From NCBI GenBank assembly GCA_945861405.1, contig CAMAUL010000004.1, positions 1-64,000 of the forward strand: a stretch of DNA of 64,000 nt, written 5' to 3'. The first letter of the stretch is position 1. The number at the start of each line of letters is the position of its first letter. The notes under the pieces were generated by a model. It was not told where the DNA came from. It worked only from the letters and a program-made list of their open reading frames with translations, and ran no database searches. This document shows positions 1 through 8,379 of the stretch, piece by piece. The translations under genes were made by a program, and so were the position numbers. This DNA is from Candidatus Methylobacter oryzae (GTDB lineage: Bacteria; Pseudomonadota; Gammaproteobacteria; Methylococcales; Methylomonadaceae).

Positions 1-276
1 CAATCTGGTATCGTTGTGCTTGGCTTAGCTGTTTATAGTTTCTCATGCGCTTTCTCGTCTTTGGTCGGATTGAAAAAAGCATGAAACTATATCAGCTAAC
101 CTTTTTCTTTTCCGATTTGTGCCGATTGCACTTATGAGTTGAATCTAAGAAGCGTGGAAATGTCCAGCATGAGCAGCATAGCACGTTCGCCCCACCCATT
201 TGGTGATACAAAAAGCACTATCAAGCCCCGTCTGAGCACACTGTCATAAAGCCGTCAAAAAGCATGGTTATACTTT
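1..276. other. Upstream region without a gene
   Basis: Left edge of the window, before the GNAT-nitrilase gene. I see no convincing reading frame, tRNA or repeat here. It presumably holds the promoter of the following plus-strand gene, but no clear -35/-10 pair stands out. Confidence 0.4.
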
Positions 277-1812
277 TTGTCTATGAAAAAAGACAAAATC
301 AAAAAGCATAAGCTTCTGCTTCGTCATCTGACCCTTGATGATTACGATAACATTGCGGTTTTAATGGAGCATGTTTACGGTAATTTGGGCGGAGCCTGGA
401 AGAAAGACCAGTATACGTCTCAAATTACCCGGTTCCCCCAAGGGCAGATTGTCATTGAAGATAACGGCCAGTTGGTGGCTGCCGCATTAAGCATGGTTGT
501 CGATTATTCCCGCTTTGGCGACGTCCATACCTATGCTCAAATTACCGGCGATGGTTATCTGACCCATCATAACCCGTTGGGCGATACCTTGTATGGCGTG
601 GACATTTTTGTTCACCCAAAGTATCGAGGACTACGCTTAGGCCGACGGTTATATGATGCGCGCAAAGAGTTATGCCGAAACCTTAATCTGCGTCGGTTTA
701 TTGCCGGTGGACGGATTCCCGGTTATGCTCAATACGCCGATACGTTAACGCCGGTGCGCTATATCGAAGAGGTTAAAAACCGGGAGATATTCGACCCGGT
801 GCTTTCATTCCAGCTGTTTAACGGCTTCCATGTCCGCAAGCTGTTAACCGGCTATCTTCCGGTCGATGCCGAATCGAAGGGCTTTGCTACCCTTCTTGAA
901 TGGGTCAATCTTGATTATGTCGAAAAAACACCCTCAATTGGCAGCCCTAAAAACATCATCCGTTTGGGCGTTGTACAATGGCAGATGCGCACCTTGACCA
1001 GCGTCGAAGAGCTGCTCAAGCATGCCGAGTTTTTTATCGATGCGGTAGCCGGTTACCACGCCGATTTTGTCCTGTTTCCAGAGTACATGAGTGCGCCGCT
1101 GATGGGCTTGTTTAACGACAAAAGCCCTCCCGATGCGATTCGCGCCCTAGCGGGTTTTAGCAGTGAAATCAGGAACGGTTTATTGGATATGGCCATGTCC
1201 TACAACATCAATATTATTGCCGGTTCCATGCCTGAATACAGTGCGCATGAACTCTATAACGTATCGTGGCTGCTCAGGCGCGACGGCACCTTTGAAGCGC
1301 AATACAAAATCCATGTCACGATTGACGAGGTCAAATGTTGGGGCGTTAAAGGCGGCGATGCGCTAAAGGTATTCGATACCGATTGCGGCAAAATTGCGGT
1401 ATTGATTTGTTACGATTCCGAATTCCCCGAACTTGCCCGCTTGGCAACCATTCAGGGTGCGCAAATCATTTTTGTGCCATTCTGGACTGACACCAAGAAT
1501 GCCTACCAACGGGTGCGCTATTGTTCTCAAGCCCGCGCCATTGAAAATGAATGTTTTGTCGCGATTACCGGCAGTGTCGGAAACTTGCCGCATGCTGAGA
1601 ATATGGACATCCAATATGCGCAAGCGGCCATTTTCAGTCCCAGCGATTTTTCATTTCCGCATGACGCGATATTAGCGGAAGCGACGCCCAACACCGAAAT
1701 GACTTTGATCGCCGATGTTAATTTGGATTTATTAAGGCAAGTCCGCACACGCGGTGCCGCACGCAATCTTGCCAATCGCCGCCCGGATTTGTATCGCTTG
1801 GAGTGGTTTTAA
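277..1812 (+). CDS. GNAT acetyltransferase fused to a nitrilase-family carbon-nitrogen hydrolase
   Basis: A two-domain 511-residue protein. Residues about 14-190 form a GNAT N-acetyltransferase with the acetyl-CoA pyrophosphate loop in YRGLRLGRRLY. Residues about 227-505 form a nitrilase-superfamily amidohydrolase with the full Glu-Lys-Cys triad: E269 in FPEYMS, K344 in QYKIHV and C378 in LICYDSEFPE. The fusion is a known family in Proteobacteria, but its substrate is not established. An acyl-transfer plus amide-hydrolysis role on a small amine is a guess. The frame opens with TTG at 277; ATG at 283 (third codon) is an equally good start. It converges with the metzincin-like gene, with only 4 bp between the two stop codons. 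It should be cytoplasmic, as no signal or membrane segment is seen. Confidence 0.9.
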   Translation: MSMKKDKIKKHKLLLRHLTLDDYDNIAVLMEHVYGNLGGAWKKDQYTSQITRFPQGQIVIEDNGQLVAAALSMVVDYSRFGDVHTYAQITGDGYLTHHNPLGDTLYGVDIFVHPKYRGLRLGRRLYDARKELCRNLNLRRFIAGGRIPGYAQYADTLTPVRYIEEVKNREIFDPVLSFQLFNGFHVRKLLTGYLPVDAESKGFATLLEWVNLDYVEKTPSIGSPKNIIRLGVVQWQMRTLTSVEELLKHAEFFIDAVAGYHADFVLFPEYMSAPLMGLFNDKSPPDAIRALAGFSSEIRNGLLDMAMSYNINIIAGSMPEYSAHELYNVSWLLRRDGTFEAQYKIHVTIDEVKCWGVKGGDALKVFDTDCGKIAVLICYDSEFPELARLATIQGAQIIFVPFWTDTKNAYQRVRYCSQARAIENECFVAITGSVGNLPHAENMDIQYAQAAIFSPSDFSFPHDAILAEATPNTEMTLIADVNLDLLRQVRTRGAARNLANRRPDLYRLEWF

Positions 1813-1816
1813 CCAG

Positions 1817-2605
1817 TTATTTTTCTTCCGGCAGCCACAAAATTTCTTTGGCCGTCTGCTCGCCAATCACACATTCATCCAAACTATCCGCCATGCGCAT
1901 AGTGGTTGCCGATAGCGGAATGCGGGCGACCATGATTTCGGCCTTGGTTTGCGGATACAGCGGCGACTGCTCAGGGTCGGCGTAGCCTGTCGGGAACAGT
2001 GCGCTGTTATCGGCAGCATACTTGTCGGTCGCTCCGACCGTGTGCAGCAATTCGTGGGCGATAACGACATTGTTTTGCTGATCCTGGTCGATAGAAGCAA
2101 AGGCATGGATCACAGCCGCCAAGCCTTTGTTGAGACCTAATGAATGCTGCAGGCTCCTGCCTTTGGTAGCCTCATGGTAAAGCACAAAAACATCGATACG
2201 ACGCATGCCGGAATCCGACTCGAGAGCATTTTTATACGTCCAGTAGCGAAACTTAAGCCCCCACCAGATAATTGCCGCATAGCCTTCGCCGGACAATGGC
2301 GCTTCCGGCGGCAGTACTGTCAACACCGGCCCCATGCGTATTTGGGTGGGCTGTTTGGTGATCAGCTTATATTTTTCACTTTGTTGCTGAAAAAACCGGT
2401 CAACCGGTTCAAAGACGCCCTCGCCCAGTTCGTGGATATATTCATTGACGACCGGGCTGTTGTTATCGCCGTTGATGCGGTAAATGACCACGCTTAGAGG
2501 CTCTGTCCATGACCTGGATTTTAGTTTTTGGTTTTTTGCATAAAAGGCTACGCCGACAAATACGCCCAATAAAATCAGAATGCGGATAATTTTGAATAGT
2601 GTCAT
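1817..2605 (-). CDS. Membrane-anchored metzincin-like metalloprotease of unknown target
   Basis: A 262-residue protein with one N-terminal hydrophobic segment (about residues 8-23) after a short Lys/Arg-containing start, so it is an inner-membrane anchor or uncleaved signal. The rest should be periplasmic. H184-E185-L-L-H188-T-V-G-A-T-D194 matches the extended zinc signature HExxHxxGxxD of metzincin-type peptidases, in which the third ligand is Asp instead of His. A Met in SATTMRM some 40 residues later could be the Met-turn. I do not recognise a named family. Peptidase activity is inferred from the motif alone; no substrate can be suggested. It is flanked by a convergent gene and a 165 bp gap, so it is probably monocistronic. 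Confidence 0.7.
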   Translation of the reverse strand: MTLFKIIRILILLGVFVGVAFYAKNQKLKSRSWTEPLSVVIYRINGDNNSPVVNEYIHELGEGVFEPVDRFFQQQSEKYKLITKQPTQIRMGPVLTVLPPEAPLSGEGYAAIIWWGLKFRYWTYKNALESDSGMRRIDVFVLYHEATKGRSLQHSLGLNKGLAAVIHAFASIDQDQQNNVVIAHELLHTVGATDKYAADNSALFPTGYADPEQSPLYPQTKAEIMVARIPLSATTMRMADSLDECVIGEQTAKEILWLPEEK

Positions 2606-2770
2606 GGCTAATGCGCTACTTGGAAATAGAGATCATTTTTTCGGTCTGCAAGATGACGCCTTAGCCGAATGGCTGCCGCGTTTGGTCTATAGCATTATCG
2701 CTGTTTGAATGGCTTATTCCATTTTAGGCAGCCAGTTTGCCACGATGATGCCGAATAATATCTAGACCTT

Positions 2771-5053
2771 TTAATGCCGTTCAGCCACCAGCAGCTTGTT
2801 AAATTCATCAGCGGACACCGGTCTCGAAAACAGATAACCTTGTCCATAATCGCAACCGGCGGCGGTCAGTAAATCGCACTGTTCCTGCGTTTCTATGCCT
2901 TCTGCGATAACCTTGATGGCCAATTTATGCGCCATCACAATGATCGCCTCGCACAGCGCCAGATCATTGGCCGTGGGGCTGAGGTTACGGGTGAACGACT
3001 GGTCAATCTTGATATAGTCGATGTCGAATTTTTGCAGGTAAGACAATGAAGAATAGCCTGTGCCGAAGTCATCCAGCGATACTTGAATACCGGCATCGCG
3101 AAAGGCCAACAGTTGACCGGTAATTAAAGCCCCGGCATCCATCAACAGTCCCTCGGTAATTTCTACGACTATGCTTTGTCCAGGCATACCGAGTTCGCGC
3201 AAATGGTCGAACCAGGCAAGATGTCCGTTGCCCTCTTTTTGGAATTGCACAGGCGATTTATTAATGCTGATCTGGAAATCGTCATAGTGCTCGGTACGCC
3301 ATTGCGCCGTCTGTTGCGCCGCCTCGCGGAATACCCACTCGCCGATGTCGATGATCATGCCGGTTGCTTCGGCGACCGGAATAAATTCAGCCGGGCTGAT
3401 CAGACCGCAGGTCGGGTGCTGCCAGCGAATCAGCGCCTCCGCCTTGCGGATGGCGCCGGTGGTCAATTCTACAATCGGCTGGTAAGCCAGCCGGAACTGG
3501 CGTTCGGCCAGTGCGTCGTGCAAATCATTGATCAGCCGCATTCTGGTCAGCGCGGCTTCCTGCATCGAGATGGTGAAATAATGGCGACGGTTGCGGCCCT
3601 GATCCTTCGCGGCATACATAGCCTGATCGGCGTTTTTTATCAGCACATCGATGTTATCGGTATCTTCAGGATATAAGGTGATACCGATACTGACCGATAC
3701 ATACGCAACTTCGCCCGCTAACTCGAACGGTTTGGTGAGCTGGCACAGGATGTCCTGAGCAAGGCGTTCAATACTGTCTTGCTCGTGTAATTCCGGCAGA
3801 ATAATAGTGAATTCATCGCCGCCCAGACGTGCGACGGTATCGGTACTGCGCACGCAATTAAGCAGGCGTTGCGCCATCTCCTTGAGCAGCAGATCGCCTT
3901 TGCCGTGTCCCAGCGTATCGTTAACATCCTTGAAATGATCGAGATCAAGAAACAGCAATGCCAGCGGCAGGCCCATGCGTTGGGATTTCTTCATCTCCTG
4001 CGCCAAGCGTTCGTAAAACATGTGGCGGTTGGGCAATCCGGTCAATGAATCAAAGTTGGCCTGTTGCCAGATGGTTTGTTCTGCGTGTTTCTGATCGGTG
4101 ATATCCGAGAACATCGCGACCCGATGCCGTACGTTGTTTTGGTCATCATAAACGGTGTTGATGGTCAGCCATTCAAGGTATGTTTCGCCATTCTTGCGCC
4201 GGTTCCATATTTCACCCTGCCAATGCCCTGTTGTTTCCAGCGCATGCCACATGATTTGGTAGAACCCTTCGTTTTGGTGTCCTGACTTGAGCAGTGTTGT
4301 GGAACAACCTACGGCCTCTTGCAATGTGTAACCGGTCAGTTCCGTAAAGGCCGGATTAACGGTGACAATCCGGTTATCGGCATCTGCCACCATGATGGCC
4401 TCGCCTATCGCCTGATAAACCAGATTCGCGAGCTCCAGTTGCTCTTCATTGCCTTTACGCTCGGTAATATCGACGAGTATCACGCGACAGGTCTGGTCGT
4501 CATCATTGGCAATGGCTTCGATCTGTACAATCAGCGTTGGACACCGCTCAAGAGGGAGCAGTGTCAGTTCACAGCTTTGAGCCGTCTTACCGGCAAATAC
4601 GCCGGACAGGAAGTCGTTGAAAACCGACAGGGAATCGGCGCTGATGAAGATTGAAAACCGTTGCTGTTTGAGCTGCGCACGAAATAGTCCTAACTGCTTG
4701 GCGGCCTTGAGATTGATCTGATGAATCGTGCCGTCGCGTCCCAGCGTAAGATAGCCGACCGGTGCCATGTCATAAAGTTCGGTGTAGCGTTTCAGGTTCG
4801 CTTCCACTTCAGCCTGCGCTATTAGCAATGCCTCATTTTGCATTTTCAGCTCAATCTGGTGAACCTGTAGTTCGTGCAGCAGTTTTTTTGCGTCCGCTTC
4901 AATGTCGGATAGGGTTAAATGCTGTTGGGTAAGCTGTTGTTCGGCGTGTCGGCGCAGGTTATTGGTGTCGGTAAATGGCTTGATTTTTTTATCACGCGTT
5001 ATCTCCAGTATATCGTGAATATCCCAGTATTTTAGTATATTATAGAAATTCAT
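2771..5053 (-). CDS. PAS-PAS-GGDEF-EAL cyclic-di-GMP turnover protein
   Basis: Bifunctional c-di-GMP enzyme candidate. Numbering from the ATG at 5053: a helical N-terminus with a predicted coiled coil (to about residue 75), PAS1 (about 80-195), PAS2 (about 200-320), GGDEF (about 325-490) and EAL (about 500-755). The cyclase signature GGDEF is intact at 411-415, and an RSTD inhibitory site lies five residues before it. The phosphodiesterase motifs are also intact: EAL at 539-541, DDFGTGYSS, the KIDQSF lysine and AEGIE. Both activities are therefore possible. There is no membrane segment, so it is soluble and its PAS domains would sense a cytoplasmic signal. A TTG at 5065 would add four residues; neither start has a clear ribosome binding site. 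It lies downstream of the CheB-CheR fusion on the same strand, across a palindromic repeat that probably separates the transcripts. Confidence 0.93.
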   Translation of the reverse strand: MNFYNILKYWDIHDILEITRDKKIKPFTDTNNLRRHAEQQLTQQHLTLSDIEADAKKLLHELQVHQIELKMQNEALLIAQAEVEANLKRYTELYDMAPVGYLTLGRDGTIHQINLKAAKQLGLFRAQLKQQRFSIFISADSLSVFNDFLSGVFAGKTAQSCELTLLPLERCPTLIVQIEAIANDDDQTCRVILVDITERKGNEEQLELANLVYQAIGEAIMVADADNRIVTVNPAFTELTGYTLQEAVGCSTTLLKSGHQNEGFYQIMWHALETTGHWQGEIWNRRKNGETYLEWLTINTVYDDQNNVRHRVAMFSDITDQKHAEQTIWQQANFDSLTGLPNRHMFYERLAQEMKKSQRMGLPLALLFLDLDHFKDVNDTLGHGKGDLLLKEMAQRLLNCVRSTDTVARLGGDEFTIILPELHEQDSIERLAQDILCQLTKPFELAGEVAYVSVSIGITLYPEDTDNIDVLIKNADQAMYAAKDQGRNRRHYFTISMQEAALTRMRLINDLHDALAERQFRLAYQPIVELTTGAIRKAEALIRWQHPTCGLISPAEFIPVAEATGMIIDIGEWVFREAAQQTAQWRTEHYDDFQISINKSPVQFQKEGNGHLAWFDHLRELGMPGQSIVVEITEGLLMDAGALITGQLLAFRDAGIQVSLDDFGTGYSSLSYLQKFDIDYIKIDQSFTRNLSPTANDLALCEAIIVMAHKLAIKVIAEGIETQEQCDLLTAAGCDYGQGYLFSRPVSADEFNKLLVAERH

Positions 5054-5098
5054 AGCGTATAGCAATATGCTTACAGCATGTGATATGCGGTATTTCCC

Positions 5099-5221
5099 GT
5101 TCCTACGCGCCGCGTGGGAACGCAGTCAAGGCGCGCTGCGCCGCGAGTCACGGTTAAATACAGGCCGGGCAAATCGGGACGCGGCGCGTCTTGCAATGCA
5201 TTCCCACGCGGCGCGTGGGAA
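5099..5221. repeat. REPIN-like mirrored palindromic repeat
   Basis: Four hairpins in mirror order. A long palindrome at 5099-5121 (GTTCCTACGCG against CGCGTGGGAAC, with one G.T pair) is followed by a short one at 5130-5142 (GGCGC-gct-GCGCC). Then comes a short one at 5178-5190 (GACGC/GCGTC) and a long one at 5201-5221 (TTCCCACGCG/CGCGTGGGAA). The right half is an inverted copy of the left half. This is the layout of REP doublets (REPINs), which are mobilised by RAYT transposases encoded elsewhere. A related single unit lies at 10734-10809. Open frames across this element are by-products of its GC-rich palindromes. Confidence 0.85.
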
Positions 5222-5222
5222 C

Positions 5223-5254
5223 GAGGAAACGAGGAAACGAGGAAACGAGGAAAA
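5223..5254 (+). repeat. Octanucleotide tandem repeat (GAGGAAAC), about four copies
   Basis: GAGGAAAC is repeated three times exactly from 5223 and a fourth time with the last base changed. It starts two bases after the mirrored palindromic repeat and ends next to the stop codon of the CheB-CheR gene. It looks like slippage-generated microsatellite DNA at the repeat border. Confidence 0.9.
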
Positions 5255-5257
5255 CTA

Positions 5258-8173
5258 TTACAAATAAATCCCGTGTGTGGAACTATTATCTGCATTCGGG
5301 TTTTCCTGCCGTACCGAGCCAGCTTTCTTCTTATGGTGAGTAATGACTGTACGGATAGCGACATACTGATACGGTTTGCCTTTCGCGTTGAGGAAAGGAA
5401 CGATGGTAGTGTCTACCCAATAGAGAGCCCCATCTTTGGCGCGATTACGAATTTCTCCCTTCCAAACATGCCCGTGTACAATGGTTCGCCACAGGTCGTG
5501 CATGAACTCCTTGGAGTGATACCCGGAATTAATGATGCGGTGATCCTGTCCGAGCAGTTCTTCGCGCGAATATTTGGAGATGGCGCAAAACTTGTCATTC
5601 GCATAGGTGATCGCGCCTTTCCGGTCGGTAATCGCTACAATCGCGTGTTCATTCAGCGCCAGCTCAAGGTTTTTGGCAAGACTGATGTCTACAAAGGTGA
5701 TCACCACGCCGTCTATTATATTATCCATGGTGCGGTAAGGCATGATGCGCACATCAAACCAGCGTCCATCATGGGTCTGGATTTGTTTATCCGAAACCAC
5801 CAGCGTGCGCAATACTTCTGCTGCATCCTGCTGCAACAGCGGATAGTCCAGATCGGTCACAATATCGAATAACGACCGACCTTCGTCTTGCGGCCGCAGT
5901 CTGAAAATCTGCGTGGCATGGACGGTAAAGCGCCGCAGATGTAATTTGTTATTGAGGAACACGGTGGCAATTTCGGTACTGTTAAGCAGGTTCTGCATGT
6001 CGTTGTTGACCCACTGCAATGCATCCAGTTTGGCTTGCAGTTCCGTATTCACAGTCAGCATTTCCTCGTTCATTGACTGCATCTCTTCTTTGGAAATGAG
6101 CATTTCCTGACTTGCGGACTGGCGCTCTTCCTGGCTGGCTTTGAGTTCTTCCTGCAAATACTGTATTTCTTCGCGTAAGGTCTGTATTTCCAGCCGGGCC
6201 TGTTGCAATGCCTCGGGTTGTTGGATCTTGGCCGTACGTTTAGTGGCGCGCATTGTCGTAACATCGGTAAACACGATGATGACCTTGCCGCGCAATGCCT
6301 GCACCTGCTCGATAGCTTGTACGGTCACATTGATGATATGCGTGCCGCTGTCACCTGTTATTCGCAGGCCGTTCAGGTGTACTGCTGTGTCATGCTGCAA
6401 CGCCATACGGATTGAACCGGTCAGCGCCTGCCGCAAGCCCTCGCGCGCCATCGCATGAATATTCAGGTTAACTTTGCCGGCAGAAGGTTCCAGGTATTTG
6501 CCGGTGTGACCGCTGAAATAAAGGATGTCACCCTCGGCGTTAACCAGCACTGCTGCCGGGGTGTAATACCCAAGCAGCAATTGATCCATCAGTTGCTGGA
6601 GATTGGCCGGTAGACCCGTGTCATCGGCAGCTTTCATGACAGCGGGTGCAGCGATAAAATGTTTATTGGGAAAATCCACTTCGGGTTTCGGCAAAGGATC
6701 ATCAATACGCCGGTAGAGCCGTATCTTGGCATCCAGCGGCGCGAATAAATAACTATAGTTGCCGATGCTTTCGGCAGAACCCAGTAACAGCAGGCCGTGC
6801 GGGTTTAGCGCATAGTGAAACAGCGGCAGTAGTTTTTCCTGCAGGCCTGCGGAAAAATAAATGAGCAGGTTACGGCAACTTATGATGTCCAACCGGGTAA
6901 ACGGCGGATCAGTGATGATATTCTGCTGTGCAAAGATGATCATCTCGCAGATTTCATTTTTTATCCGGTAACCGTTATTTTCGGCGTTAAAGTAGTGGGC
7001 CAGATGCTCCGGTGAAACATCAATTACACTATGAGCCGCGTAAAATCCCTGACGTGCATGAACTATCGCATCCGCATTAAGGTCGGTAGCAAAAATCTGT
7101 AGCGGATAGCTGGCCTTAGGCTTGATCCGGCCGATCGCTTCAAGGAAGATAATTGCCAGCGTATAGGCTTCCTCGCCGGTGGAACAAGCCGGTACCCAGG
7201 CCCTTATGGTCTTGCCCTCCGGGTAGTTTGCCAGCAGCGCAGGTATGGCGTCGGTCTTCAGATATTCCCATACCAACTGATCACGAAAAAAGCCGGTGGC
7301 GCCGATCAACAGTTCTTTGAATAATAAATCCTGCTCATGCGGGTTTTCGCGCAGATAACGGACATAACTGGCGATATGATCGATTTCGTGCAGTTCCATA
7401 CGACGCTCAATGCGGCGATATAACGTACTTTTCTTGTACTGCGAAAAATCATTGCCGGTTTGAGTACGCAGCAGCACGGCAATTTTTTCAAGCGCGCTCA
7501 GGGAATGGTCTTCCAATATCGAATGTAAACCGGCAAAAGCATCTCCAGGAGGATGCTGGAGATAGTTGATGATGTGAGCAGGCAATTCCGCCGCAGTGTC
7601 GATAATGTCGGCTATCCCTGCATCAATAACGCTACGCGGCATACTGTCGTATTTGGCATCGCTAGGATCCTGTACCAGTACCAGGCCGGATTTTTCCTTG
7701 ATGGCGCGCAAGCCCCGCTTGCCATCAGAACCCATACCCGAAAGCAGGACGCCGATGCTTTGCTCGTGCCGGTCTTCGGCCAGGCTATGGAAAAAAGCGT
7801 CGATAGGCAGGCGCAATCCGCGCGGTGCAACCGGATCGTGCAGGTAAAGCGTGGCGTGCAGAATGGACAACTCTTTATTCGGGGGATTGACATAAATACA
7901 ATCCGGTTTTATATCCATGCGGTTTTGGGCTTCTAATACCGTCATCGCCGTCGCACGTTGCAGCAACTCGGGCATCATGCCCTTGTGGTTGGGGTCGAGA
8001 TGCTGAATGACGACGAAAGCGATGCCCATGTTATCAGGCATATGTCTGAAAAATTGTTCGAGCGCATCAAGCCCGCCAGCCGAAGCGCCGATGCCGACAA
8101 TTGGGAATAATCTATCGGCGTCAGTCGCAATACCGAGAGGAGAGAGCCCGTGGGCGCCGGTTGATTTATCCAT
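5258..8173 (-). CDS. CheB-CheR fusion with two C-terminal PAS domains
   Basis: A 971-residue fusion of chemotaxis methylesterase and methyltransferase. CheB covers about residues 22-205 with the catalytic triad visible: S31 in GASAGG, H58 in IQHLDP and D150 in SGMGSDG. CheR covers about 215-490 with the SAM-binding [13 protein letters not shown] long coiled coil rich in Glu/Gln (about 650-730) follows, then two PAS domains (about 740-850 and 860-955), the last with the motif [14 protein letters not shown]. No receiver domain precedes CheB and no kinase follows. Such fusions are often associated with hybrid kinases or GGDEF proteins rather than with a classical flagellar pathway. Here the next gene downstream is a PAS-GGDEF-EAL protein whose second PAS is similar in style, which hints at a shared signal. 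The true receptor target is unknown. Confidence 0.93.
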   Translation of the reverse strand: MDKSTGAHGLSPLGIATDADRLFPIVGIGASAGGLDALEQFFRHMPDNMGIAFVVIQHLDPNHKGMMPELLQRATAMTVLEAQNRMDIKPDCIYVNPPNKELSILHATLYLHDPVAPRGLRLPIDAFFHSLAEDRHEQSIGVLLSGMGSDGKRGLRAIKEKSGLVLVQDPSDAKYDSMPRSVIDAGIADIIDTAAELPAHIINYLQHPPGDAFAGLHSILEDHSLSALEKIAVLLRTQTGNDFSQYKKSTLYRRIERRMELHEIDHIASYVRYLRENPHEQDLLFKELLIGATGFFRDQLVWEYLKTDAIPALLANYPEGKTIRAWVPACSTGEEAYTLAIIFLEAIGRIKPKASYPLQIFATDLNADAIVHARQGFYAAHSVIDVSPEHLAHYFNAENNGYRIKNEICEMIIFAQQNIITDPPFTRLDIISCRNLLIYFSAGLQEKLLPLFHYALNPHGLLLLGSAESIGNYSYLFAPLDAKIRLYRRIDDPLPKPEVDFPNKHFIAAPAVMKAADDTGLPANLQQLMDQLLLGYYTPAAVLVNAEGDILYFSGHTGKYLEPSAGKVNLNIHAMAREGLRQALTGSIRMALQHDTAVHLNGLRITGDSGTHIINVTVQAIEQVQALRGKVIIVFTDVTTMRATKRTAKIQQPEALQQARLEIQTLREEIQYLQEELKASQEERQSASQEMLISKEEMQSMNEEMLTVNTELQAKLDALQWVNNDMQNLLNSTEIATVFLNNKLHLRRFTVHATQIFRLRPQDEGRSLFDIVTDLDYPLLQQDAAEVLRTLVVSDKQIQTHDGRWFDVRIMPYRTMDNIIDGVVITFVDISLAKNLELALNEHAIVAITDRKGAITYANDKFCAISKYSREELLGQDHRIINSGYHSKEFMHDLWRTIVHGHVWKGEIRNRAKDGALYWVDTTIVPFLNAKGKPYQYVAIRTVITHHKKKAGSVRQENPNADNSSTHGIYL

Positions 8174-8379
8174 GTTGGAGTCCTTACTGTTTTTATTACA
8201 GCTTATACTTTTTTTATCATCGTCAGTTTTTAGCCCTCTAATGATCTAGATGGGGATATATTACACTGACCTTTCTGAAGCTGTTTAAAAACAGGCGAAA
8301 TCAAGATTCTAAAGTTTCTCTAAAACTGGAAAAATAAATGTATTAGGATTTGCCAGCCAATCTCCCGGCCCGATTTCCA

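Noticed and set aside
1986..2003. CTGT-CGGGA-ACAG similarity to the CGGGA-loop repeat inside the metzincin-like gene
   Set aside because: Only a 4-bp stem and no shared arm; a 15-base match is expected by chance in a window of this size.
2604..2708. 34-codon plus-strand frame starting MANALLGNRDHF, overlapping the start of the metzincin-like gene
   Set aside because: No ribosome binding site, no family, and the start lies in the other gene's start codon; a relic cannot be excluded.
5223..5254. Tandem GAGGAAAC units as a possible CRISPR-like array
   Set aside because: Eight-base units without spacers are a microsatellite; no cas gene is present.
5071..5872. Open frames on both strands across the palindromic repeat and a 252-residue plus-strand frame over the end of the CheB-CheR gene
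   Set aside because: They owe their openness to GC-rich palindromes and to the real minus-strand gene, which has clear PAS motifs; no ribosome binding site or family pattern supports them.
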